A stretch of DNA of 13,932 bases from JACKLD01 sp049297695. Its GTDB lineage: Bacteria; Pseudomonadota; Alphaproteobacteria; UBA2136; UBA6156. The position numbers were made by a program, and so were the translations under genes. The stretch is from the NCBI GenBank assembly GCA_049297695.1, contig JBAQUT010000077.1, positions 1 to 13,932 on the forward strand, given 5' to 3'. The notes beneath the pieces are model-generated. The model saw only the letters and a program-made list of their open reading frames with translations. It had not been told where the DNA came from and ran no database searches. Shown piece after piece: positions 1-5,701 of this stretch (its first letter is position 1; each line of letters starts with the position of its first letter).

Positions 1-167
1 GGTATTGGGAGAACCCTGCCGAGGTGGATTATGCCGCCATTGCCAACAAGCTAACGGCGGGGGATGCGGTGGTGGTGAAAGGCAGCAAAAAGATGCTGTA
101 TGTGCAGGGGGCGGTGGGGAAATTGAAGGGCTGTATGGCCTTACAAAATGGAATGCCTACGGCGTAG
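1..167 (+). CDS. murF: UDP-N-acetylmuramoyl-tripeptide--D-alanyl-D-alanine ligase (MurF), C-terminal end
   Basis: This is the last 54 codons of a gene that begins left of the window; the frame starts with the codon at position 3 and stops at TAG 165-167. The visible segment contains GDAVVVKGSKKMLY, which matches the C-terminal strand 'GDxVLVKGSR' of MurF, and its place directly upstream of mraY is the normal murF position. MurF is a cytoplasmic ligase that adds D-Ala-D-Ala to UDP-MurNAc-tripeptide with ATP. The catalytic and ATP-binding parts are outside the window, so the call rests on a short tail plus gene order; another Mur ligase is possible but less likely. The last codons and the stop lie inside a small hairpin (156-168) that opens a repeat element, so the final residues are probably repeat-derived. 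Confidence 0.82.
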   Translation, partial: YWENPAEVDYAAIANKLTAGDAVVVKGSKKMLYVQGAVGKLKGCMALQNGMPTA

Positions 168-282
168 GTTTTGAACCGTGGGTACTCGACCGACGCCCCC
201 CAACTCAAACTTTGGGAGATGGCCACGCTGCGCTCGCCATGACGACCTACGGTCGTGAAGGGGCTGCGCCCCCTTCACCCCC
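156..282. repeat. Dispersed hairpin repeat, copy 1 (murF-mraY gap)
   Basis: Three hairpins stand in series: CCTAC-GGC-GTAGG (156-168), ACGACC-TAC-GGTCGT (242-256), and an imperfect GAAGGGGC-TGC-GCCCCCTTC (257-276). The 12-mer TTTGAACCGTGG (170-181) follows the first hairpin, and CATGACG precedes the second. The same parts in the same order occur at 12323-12412, so this is a repeat family with two copies in the window. About 35 extra bases lie in the middle of this copy. The murF stop codon is inside the first hairpin. Confidence 0.75.
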
Positions 283-312
283 TTGAACCCGTGGTGAGAT
301 TTGGGAAATATT

Positions 313-332
313 GCCACACGTGGGCCTTTTTT
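313..332 (+). terminator. Weak intrinsic terminator candidate before mraY
   Basis: A short stem (GCCA with TGGGC, one bulged G, loop CACG) is followed at once by six T residues (327-332). The stem is short, so termination would be partial at best. A weak promoter match (TTGAAC 283-288, 18-base spacer, AATATT) lies just upstream and would read into it, so neither signal is secure. The rest of 283-379 holds nothing else I recognise. Confidence 0.25.
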
Positions 333-379
333 AGTGGCACCCCTCTCGTCAAAGGCGGGGGGTTTCGCCATAGTAGGCC

Positions 380-1462
380 ATGTTTTACCATGTGCTTTAC
401 CCGTTGCATGAGTACGTAAGCGTGCTCAACCTGTTCCAGTACATCACCGTGCGGGCGGGGGGGGCGATGCTCACGGCCTTTTTTATGTGGTTGTGGCTGG
501 GGCCGTGGGTGATTGGGCATTTCCGCATATGGCAAAAAGGCGGGGATACCGTGAAAGACATTTTGCCCCACATGGGCAAGCAAGGCACCCCTACCATGGG
601 CGGCGTGCTGGTGATTGGCACGCTGGTGGTAAGCACCTTGCTGTGGGCCAACTTGTTTAACCCTTACATTTGGTTGCTGATGTTTGTGGTGCTGGCGTTT
701 TTTGGGCTGGGTTTGGCGGATGACTGGTGCAAGATTACGCGGCGGTGGAAGCGGGGCGTGCCCGGCAAGGTTCGGTTGCTGGTGGGGAGCATGACATCCG
801 CCGCGTTTGTGTTGGGCTATTTGCATGTGGCGCCGCCGGATGTGGGCACGCTGGTGGTGTTCCCCTTTTTGAAAAACTGGATTGTGGCGGCGGGCACCAC
901 GGGGTTGGTTCTGTTTGGCGTGTTTGTGATTGTGGGCAGCGCCAACGCGGTGAATTTGACGGATGGCTTGGATGGGCTGGTGAGCATCCCCGCCGTGATT
1001 GTGGCCGTAACCTTGGCCATTTTGGCCTATATTATGGGGCGGGTGGATTTTACGGAATATTTGCATTTGCCGTACATACCGGGAGCAGGGGAAGTGACCA
1101 TTATGCTGGCCGCGTTGGCGGGGGCCATGTTGGGCTTTTTATGGTTTAATGCCCCGCCCGCCCGCATTTTTTTGGGCGATACGGGCAGTTTGCCGGTGGG
1201 GGCGTTGTTGGGGGCCAGTGCGGTGCTGATGAAGCAGGAATTTGCGCTGGCGATTATCGGCGGCTTGTTTGTGATGGAAACCGTGAGCGTGATGTTGCAG
1301 GTGGCAAGCTTTAAGTTGACGGGCAAACGGATGTTCAAAATGGCGCCCTTGCACCACCATTTTGAGCAGCATGGCTGGCCCGAGAGCACCATTGTGGTGC
1401 GGTTTTGGATTATCTCGGTGATACTTGCATTGGTGGGGCTTGCCACGCTGAAGGTGCGGTAA
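380..1462 (+). CDS. mraY: Phospho-N-acetylmuramoyl-pentapeptide-transferase (MraY)
   Basis: MraY is an integral membrane enzyme that moves phospho-MurNAc-pentapeptide from UDP to undecaprenyl phosphate, making lipid I on the cytoplasmic face. The 360-residue protein has the family's usual length and about ten hydrophobic segments. Visible motifs are GTPTMGG (69-75), the Asp pair LADDW (D114, D115), NAVNLTDGLDGL (189-200), GDTGSL (266-271) with its key Asp267, and the histidine motif PLHHHFE (323-329). All match catalytic regions of the PNPT superfamily. The ATG at 380 gives the expected N-terminus; no strong Shine-Dalgarno sequence is visible. The stop TAA shares its last A with the start codon of the following NUDIX gene (TAATG), so the two are probably translationally coupled. 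murD, which usually follows mraY, is absent. Confidence 0.97.
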   Translation: MFYHVLYPLHEYVSVLNLFQYITVRAGGAMLTAFFMWLWLGPWVIGHFRIWQKGGDTVKDILPHMGKQGTPTMGGVLVIGTLVVSTLLWANLFNPYIWLLMFVVLAFFGLGLADDWCKITRRWKRGVPGKVRLLVGSMTSAAFVLGYLHVAPPDVGTLVVFPFLKNWIVAAGTTGLVLFGVFVIVGSANAVNLTDGLDGLVSIPAVIVAVTLAILAYIMGRVDFTEYLHLPYIPGAGEVTIMLAALAGAMLGFLWFNAPPARIFLGDTGSLPVGALLGASAVLMKQEFALAIIGGLFVMETVSVMLQVASFKLTGKRMFKMAPLHHHFEQHGWPESTIVVRFWIISVILALVGLATLKVR

Positions 1463-2016
1463 TGAGCCAACAACATTATTTGAAATGGTTGGGTGAAAAA
1501 CTTATAGGCAAAGGATATCGCAGCAGTTTGGTGAGTGTGGGATATGCGTTTGATGACGCGGAAACCAAGGTGATTCATTTTGACCTGTACCGCTTGCGGG
1601 CGAGTGCGGGGGTTTTGCCGATAGATGGTGATGGGAATGTGTATTTGTTGAATGAATTTGTGCCTTCGGCGGGGGAATGGCAACTGGGCATTGCGCGGGG
1701 TGGGATAGAGGTGAGTAAGAATGAAAGCCCCGAGGTTGCAGCGCGGAGGGAGTTGCAGGAAGAAATGGGTTTGGCGTGCGATACGCTTACTCCCTTGTGG
1801 GCGGGATATGCGGCACCGAATGCGAGTGATTGGCACTATACCTTGTTTTTGGGAGAAGGACTTTTGGATGTTGTGAAGGGTGGCGGAGATGAGGTTTACC
1901 CGATGGATGTTGTGAAGGTTCCGTTACGGGAGGCTGTGGCCATGGTGAAGCGTGGAGAAATTAAGAGTTCGGCCGCTGCAATAGCCATACTTATGGCGGG
2001 GATGGAACGCCTATGA
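1462..2016 (+). CDS. NUDIX hydrolase, ADP-ribose/nucleotide-sugar pyrophosphatase-like
   Basis: This 184-residue protein has a NUDIX box at about 80-104 ending REL-QEE-MGL (R96, E97, E100, E101), the residues that bind the catalytic divalent metal. The gap between the box's Gly (80 or 81) and first Glu (E88) is one or two residues longer than the canonical G-x5-E. An N-terminal strand region (VLPIDGDGNVYLLNEFVPSAG) and a C-terminal GEIKSSAAAIAIL helix resemble ADP-ribose pyrophosphatases (NudF/NudE type), which cleave ADP-sugars to AMP and a sugar phosphate. The substrate is inferred, not shown. The ATG at 1462 overlaps the mraY stop, and TGA 2014-2016 overlaps the ftsW start as ATGA, so it sits within a coupled transcript. 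It takes the place where murD is normally found. An in-frame extension upstream (from 1405) would lie within mraY and is rejected. Confidence 0.9.
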   Translation: MSQQHYLKWLGEKLIGKGYRSSLVSVGYAFDDAETKVIHFDLYRLRASAGVLPIDGDGNVYLLNEFVPSAGEWQLGIARGGIEVSKNESPEVAARRELQEEMGLACDTLTPLWAGYAAPNASDWHYTLFLGEGLLDVVKGGGDEVYPMDVVKVPLREAVAMVKRGEIKSSAAAIAILMAGMERL

Positions 2017-3122
2017 GCCTCTTTCGTCAATCGCGGCATCCGTTGGTGCGGTGGTGGTGGGAGATGGACCGTGTGGCGGTTGTGTTAGTATTGATTATCA
2101 TGGCCATTGGGGCTGTAGCCGTGGCCAGTGCCAGCGTGGCGGTGGCGGGGAAATATAATGTGGGGCCGTATTATTTTGCGGTGCGTCACTTGGTGTTTTT
2201 GGTAGTGGCGTTGGGCCTGATGATGGCCATGACGGTGTTGAAGCCGGCGGGGATGAAAAAGATTGGGCTGGTGTTGTTTGCGGTGGCCTATGTGGGCACG
2301 TTGCTGACCTTTGTGATTGGGGTGGAGGTAAAAGGGGCTAAGCGGTGGATTGAAATTGCCGGGCAGAGTGTGCAGCCCACCGAGTTTATGAAGGCGGGGT
2401 TGATTATCGTGACCGCGTGGTTGTTATCCAGCCGCGACAAGCTGGAGAGGTGGCAAGGGTATTTGGCCAGCATTGCGTTGATGGGTGCGGTGGCGTTGCC
2501 CGTGCTGTTGCAGCCCAACTTTGGGATGGTGTTGGCGCTTGGGTTTGTGTGGTTTGCGCAGGTGTTTATGGCGGGGTTGCCGTTGCTGTGGCTGATACCT
2601 TTGGTGGCGCTGGGGTTGATCACCGTGGTGGGGGCCTACACCATGCTGCCTCACGTGCGGGATAGGTTGGAGCGGTTTGTGAACCCCGAGGGGAGCGATA
2701 CGTACCAGGTAGACCAAGCGTTTGAGGCGATTTCCAGCGGGCACATTTGGGGCCGTGGGGCGGGCGAGGGCGTAGTGAAGCACACCCTGCCCGACGCCCA
2801 CACCGACTTTGTGTTTGCCGTAATTGTGGAAGAATTTGGCATTGTTGCGGGGTTGCTGATTATGGGGTTGTTCATGGGTTTGGTGTGGCGGGGGTTCAGC
2901 CGTTTGTTGCGGCAGGAGGATACGTTCACGTTGTTGGCAGGCGGCGGCTTTTTAACCTTGCTGGCGCTGCATGTGGCGGTGAATATTGGCGTGAGTTTGC
3001 ACGTGCTGCCCACCACGGGGATGACGTTGCCGTTTATCAGCTACGGGGGCTCTAGCACCTTGGCCATGGCGTTGACGGTGGGGTTTTTGCTGGCGTTGTT
3101 GCGGAAGCGGCGATTGGTGTGA
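2013..3122 (+). CDS. ftsW: Septal peptidoglycan glycosyltransferase FtsW (SEDS family)
   Basis: FtsW is a polytopic membrane protein of the SEDS family that polymerises lipid II at the division septum, together with the transpeptidase FtsI. This 369-residue protein has about ten hydrophobic segments and the SEDS landmarks GAKRWIEI..QPTEFMK (108-127), QPNFG (167-171), YQVDQAFEAISSG (231-243), LPDAHTDFVFAVIVEE (259-274) and the C-terminal LPTTGMTLPFISYGGSS (332-348). Asp265 in HTDF corresponds to the essential SEDS aspartate. Its start overlaps the NUDIX stop by ATGA. Position before murG favours FtsW over the paralogue RodA. After its stop there is a new promoter and an unknown small gene rather than the usual direct link to murG. 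Confidence 0.96.
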   Translation: MSLFRQSRHPLVRWWWEMDRVAVVLVLIIMAIGAVAVASASVAVAGKYNVGPYYFAVRHLVFLVVALGLMMAMTVLKPAGMKKIGLVLFAVAYVGTLLTFVIGVEVKGAKRWIEIAGQSVQPTEFMKAGLIIVTAWLLSSRDKLERWQGYLASIALMGAVALPVLLQPNFGMVLALGFVWFAQVFMAGLPLLWLIPLVALGLITVVGAYTMLPHVRDRLERFVNPEGSDTYQVDQAFEAISSGHIWGRGAGEGVVKHTLPDAHTDFVFAVIVEEFGIVAGLLIMGLFMGLVWRGFSRLLRQEDTFTLLAGGGFLTLLALHVAVNIGVSLHVLPTTGMTLPFISYGGSSTLAMALTVGFLLALLRKRRLV

Positions 3123-3139
3123 GGGTGTCAGGAAGGGGG

Positions 3140-3168
3140 TTGAAATTACTTATAAGGGTACCTATATA
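3140..3168 (+). promoter_or_regulatory. Sigma-70-type promoter upstream of the 79-aa orphan and murG
   Basis: A TTGAAA box (3140-3145) is followed after exactly 17 bases by TATATA (3163-3168). Five of six bases match the -35 consensus and the -10 is AT-rich with a good match. The start of transcription would fall near 3175, leaving a leader of about 25 bases with GGAAAGGG (3187-3194) as the ribosome binding site for the ATG at 3202. It lies in the first real gap after murF-mraY and could feed the orphan, murG, murB and ddl. Confidence 0.6.
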
Positions 3169-3201
3169 TAGCTTGGTAACAACGATGGAAAGGGTTGTAT
3201 T

Positions 3202-3441
3202 ATGGTTCAAGTTCTTCGTGATGTTAAAGTATTAAGTTCCAACACGCTGCCATCTGCTTTTATGCAGGGAACACTGTTGAGTACATTAACTGATAGGATT
3301 GGTGTAATGCGTGAAAATGAGATGTCGTTTTCTGATACAGCCATGTATCGCGTTTCAGCCCACTATGCTGATGGTTCAGAAGAAGTAAAGGTTGTTGACA
3401 AAAAAACCTTGTTAAGCATGCAACTTACTTTAACTTTGTAA
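3202..3441 (+). CDS. Hypothetical 79-aa protein between ftsW and murG
   Basis: I do not recognise this protein. It is 79 residues, soluble-looking, with no signal peptide or membrane segment, and no Cys. The C-terminal half (MYRVSAHYADGSEEVKVVDKKTLL) reads like alternating beta strands. Support for a real gene: a good promoter match at 3140-3168, a strong Shine-Dalgarno (GGAAAGGG, 3187-3194) seven bases before the ATG, and a complete frame ending in TAA. Its codons are clearly more A/T-rich than those of ftsW and murG on either side, which suggests later acquisition or relaxed selection. It sits in front of murG on the same strand and is probably co-transcribed with it. No function is claimed. 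Confidence 0.7.
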   Translation: MVQVLRDVKVLSSNTLPSAFMQGTLLSTLTDRIGVMRENEMSFSDTAMYRVSAHYADGSEEVKVVDKKTLLSMQLTLTL

Positions 3442-3481
3442 GTTCTTTTGACCTCGGTATTGCTTTTTGCTAAAAGAAGCG

Positions 3482-4570
3482 ATGAGCAAAGGCACGGTAT
3501 TGATGGTGGCGGGGGCGAGCGGGGGGCATGTGTTCCCCGCGTTGGCCGTGGCGGATGAACTGAAGGCTCAAGGCTACACCTGCGTGTTTGTGCTGGGCGG
3601 CGGCAAGTTTGGCCATTTGATTACGGCGCGGGGGTATGCGTTGGAATATTTGCCTGCCGCGGCCTTTGCCAACCGTGGGCCGATTGCCTTGATGAAGGCG
3701 GGGTTTATGTTGGTGCGGGGGTTGTTGCGGGCGCGGGAGTTGGTGGCCCAGTACAAACCCGTAGCAGCCTTTGGTACGGGAGGCTACGCCACCGTGGCCA
3801 TGATGGCGGCGGCGAAGATGGCGGGGGTGCCGACGATTATCCATAACGCCGATACCATTTTGGGTCGGGCGAACAAGCTGTTGGCGCGGTGGGTGGACAA
3901 GGTGTTGGTGACGTTCCCTGAAACCTACGTTCCTGCGGTCGTGGAGGCCAAAACCGTGGTGGTGGGCACGCCGTTGCGGCATGAAGTGTTGGAAGCGCGG
4001 ACGCTGGTGCGGGTGGAGGACGGGGTGTTCCGCCTGCTGGTGCTGGGCGGCAGCCAAGGGAGTGCTGTGCTGGGGGCGGTGGTGCCGGCTATGGTGCGTC
4101 AGCTGAGTTTGAAGGAGCGTGAGAGCATGGCGGTGGTGCACCAGGCCCGTGCGCAAGATGTGGAGATGCTGGAAGCCCAATACGCGGGGATTGGCTTGCG
4201 GAGTGTGGAGGTGAAGGCGTTTTTTGATGATTTGCCCGCCCGCACCGTAGCCTGCAACCTGATTGTGGCCCGCGCAGGGATGAACACGTTGCTGGAGGCC
4301 TGCACGTTGGGGCGGGCGGCCATTTATTGCCCGCACCGCTTGGCGGACAACCACCAATTGCACAACGCGCGGGTGGCGGTGGAGGCAGGGGCGGCCTTGT
4401 TGCTGGAAGAACCAAACTTTACACCCGACAACTTGCGCAAAGAAGTGCGGGTGTTGATGATGGACAAAGCGCGGGTGGCGGGGATGGAAACGGCGGCGCT
4501 GGGGTTGGCGCGGGTGGATGCGGCGGTGCGGGGGGCGGAGGAGATTATCAAGGTTGTGCGTCATGGGTAA
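3482..4570 (+). CDS. murG: UDP-GlcNAc:lipid I N-acetylglucosaminyltransferase (MurG), divergent
   Basis: MurG transfers GlcNAc from UDP-GlcNAc to lipid I, making lipid II at the inner face of the membrane. The 362-residue protein has the family's two-Rossmann GT-B layout: GASGGHVFPALAVADEL (11-27, usually GGTGGHxxP), TGGYATVAMMAA (99-110), LVLGGSQGS (186-194), FFDDLPA (247-253), ARAGMNTLLEA (263-273, usually RxGAxTxxE; Glu272 kept) and ADNHQLHNA (288-296). The usual HEQN motif is replaced by HNAD (121-124), and 'RAGA' by 'RAGM', so it is a divergent member. The ATG at 3482 fits the family N-terminus; a TTG at 3467 would add five residues without a better ribosome site. The only upstream purine run (AAGAAG) is very close to the ATG. 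Its stop overlaps the murB start by 8 bases. Confidence 0.92.
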   Translation: MSKGTVLMVAGASGGHVFPALAVADELKAQGYTCVFVLGGGKFGHLITARGYALEYLPAAAFANRGPIALMKAGFMLVRGLLRARELVAQYKPVAAFGTGGYATVAMMAAAKMAGVPTIIHNADTILGRANKLLARWVDKVLVTFPETYVPAVVEAKTVVVGTPLRHEVLEARTLVRVEDGVFRLLVLGGSQGSAVLGAVVPAMVRQLSLKERESMAVVHQARAQDVEMLEAQYAGIGLRSVEVKAFFDDLPARTVACNLIVARAGMNTLLEACTLGRAAIYCPHRLADNHQLHNARVAVEAGAALLLEEPNFTPDNLRKEVRVLMMDKARVAGMETAALGLARVDAAVRGAEEIIKVVRHG

Positions 4571-5585
4571 GGAATGGCCTGTGCCCGCGTGGTTGGAGAA
4601 GCTACCTGTGGTGGCGGGGGGCTACCAGCGGAATGTGAGTTTGGCGGAGTTTACGACGATTCAGGTGGGCGGGCCGGCCGAGGTGTTGGTGGAGCCGGCC
4701 GATTGGGCTGAGGTGAAGGCGTTGGTGGCGGTGTGCGGGAGGGAAGGAATCCCCCTGACGGTGGTGGGTAAGGGCAGCAACATGGTGGTGCGGGATGGCG
4801 GGATTGGGGGGGTGGTGGTTCATGTGGACAAGGGATGTGATGTGGTGGAACTTGGCCGCCTACGCCAAGGCTCCGGCGAGCCAAGTTCATGTTCGCTTCG
4901 CGAAGGAGAAGGTTTTATTTATGCCGAAGCGGGGGCGGACAGTGGCAAGGCGGCGCGGGTGGCGCGGGATGCGGGGTTTACGGGGTTGGAGTTTTTGGGT
5001 GGGATTCCGGGGAGTATCGGTGGGGCGTTGCGGATGAATGCGGGGGCGTATGGGCATGAGACGTTTGATGATTTGGTTGAGGTTTGGGTGATTGACGAGA
5101 CGGGTGTGGAGCGGGAAGTTGAGCCTGCCAGCCTGAAACCACGGTATCGGGGGATTGAGTTGCCGGCGGGGTGGGTGTTGGTGGCAGGGGTATGGCAATT
5201 GCGGGTTGGAGACAAAGCGGCCATTAAGGAACGGATGCGCGAGATTAATACCAACCGGAGGACGAGCCAGCCGTTGCATATGCCGAGTTCGGGCAGTTGG
5301 TTTAAGAATGTGGTTTTACCAAGGGATATTGAAGGGCTTGGCAAGGCGGGCGAGAAGGTGAACGCATGGCGGGTGGTGGATGCGGCGGGGTGTAGGGGCT
5401 GGCGCGAGGGCGGGGCGCAGGTAAGCGAGCAGCATTGCAATTTTTTTGTGAACACAGGCGGGGCGACGTGTGCGGATTTGGATAGGTTATCCCACCGTGT
5501 GGAGGATGAAGTTTTGGGCAAGCTTGGGGTGGTGATGGAGCGGGAGGTGAGGTTTGTGGGGGTTGAACTCACCCGCCTTCGCTAA
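4563..5585 (+). CDS. murB: UDP-N-acetylenolpyruvoylglucosamine reductase (MurB) with in-frame palindromic insert
   Basis: MurB is a cytoplasmic FAD enzyme that reduces enolpyruvyl-UDP-GlcNAc to UDP-MurNAc with NADPH. The 340-residue protein shows TIQVGGPAE (32-40), GKGSNMVVRDGGI (69-81), GLEFLGGIPGSIGGALRMNA (141-160), the catalytic-serine motif SGSWFKN (243-249, Ser245), GGAQVSEQHCNFFVN (283-297) and the terminal EVRFVG with the likely catalytic Glu328. It is longer than the usual ~300-residue short-type MurB. About 19 residues (98-116, GRLRQGSGEPSSCSLREGE) fit no family segment and are encoded by a palindromic repeat (4854-4910). The final residues and stop TAA (5583-5585) lie in a second palindrome. 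The ATG at 4563 lies in ATGGGTAA, overlapping the murG stop, implying translational coupling; murC, often between these genes, is missing. Confidence 0.95.
   Translation: MGKEWPVPAWLEKLPVVAGGYQRNVSLAEFTTIQVGGPAEVLVEPADWAEVKALVAVCGREGIPLTVVGKGSNMVVRDGGIGGVVVHVDKGCDVVELGRLRQGSGEPSSCSLREGEGFIYAEAGADSGKAARVARDAGFTGLEFLGGIPGSIGGALRMNAGAYGHETFDDLVEVWVIDETGVEREVEPASLKPRYRGIELPAGWVLVAGVWQLRVGDKAAIKERMREINTNRRTSQPLHMPSSGSWFKNVVLPRDIEGLGKAGEKVNAWRVVDAAGCRGWREGGAQVSEQHCNFFVNTGGATCADLDRLSHRVEDEVLGKLGVVMEREVRFVGVELTRLR
4854..4910. repeat. Palindromic element inserted in frame in murB
   Basis: This 57-base stretch (19 codons) contains one imperfect hairpin (CGCC with GGCG, 4864-4878 region, extended by TTGGC/GCCAA flanks) and the perfect palindrome CTTCGCGAAG (4896-4905). 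Its core CCTACGCCAAGGCT (4859-4872) matches CCTTCGCCAAGGCT at 13817-13830 and CCTTCGCTAAAGCT at 5576-5589. The encoded residues have no counterpart in MurB as I know the family. The length is a multiple of three and the frame stays open, as in the Rickettsia palindromic elements. Confidence 0.75.
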
Positions 5586-5604
5586 AGCTAGGGCGAGGCG
5601 GGTT
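5571..5604. repeat. Palindromic element supplying the murB stop codon
   Basis: Arms ACCCGCCTTCGC (5571-5582) and GCGAGGCGGGT (5593-5603) form a hairpin with one unpaired base. The core CCTTCGCTAAAGCT (5576-5589) is shared with the elements at 4859-4872 and 13817-13830. The murB stop TAA (5583-5585) is in the loop. No T-run follows, so it is not a standard intrinsic terminator. The rest of the murB-ddl gap carries one more small hairpin, GCCAC-AGG-GTGGC (5634-5646). Confidence 0.65.
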
Positions 5605-5701
5605 CAGGTTTGCTGCGCACGATAGGCAGGGGTGCCACAGGGTGGCGGGTTGAGTGTACGCAATGTGTTGCTTTTGTGGGCAGGGGGTGGCAGCGTGGAG
5701 C

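Noticed and set aside
5..286. A 93-codon plus-strand frame at the left edge
   Set aside because: The murF tail in another frame (stop at 165-167) explains the first part; the rest is repeat DNA, and the product is Gly/Cys-rich without motifs.
1405..1461. Upstream extension of the NUDIX gene
   Set aside because: The extension lies inside mraY. The ATG at 1462 overlapping the mraY stop gives a normal N-terminus and typical coupling.
3470..4564. A 364-codon open frame on the minus strand over murG
   Set aside because: It mirrors murG almost end to end, with His/Arg/Gln-rich composition and no motifs. murG on the plus strand explains the region.
5571..5604. Reading the murB-end hairpin as an intrinsic terminator
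   Set aside because: No T-run follows, and the core sequence is shared with repeat copies inside murB and beside the tRNA, so a repeat is the better explanation.
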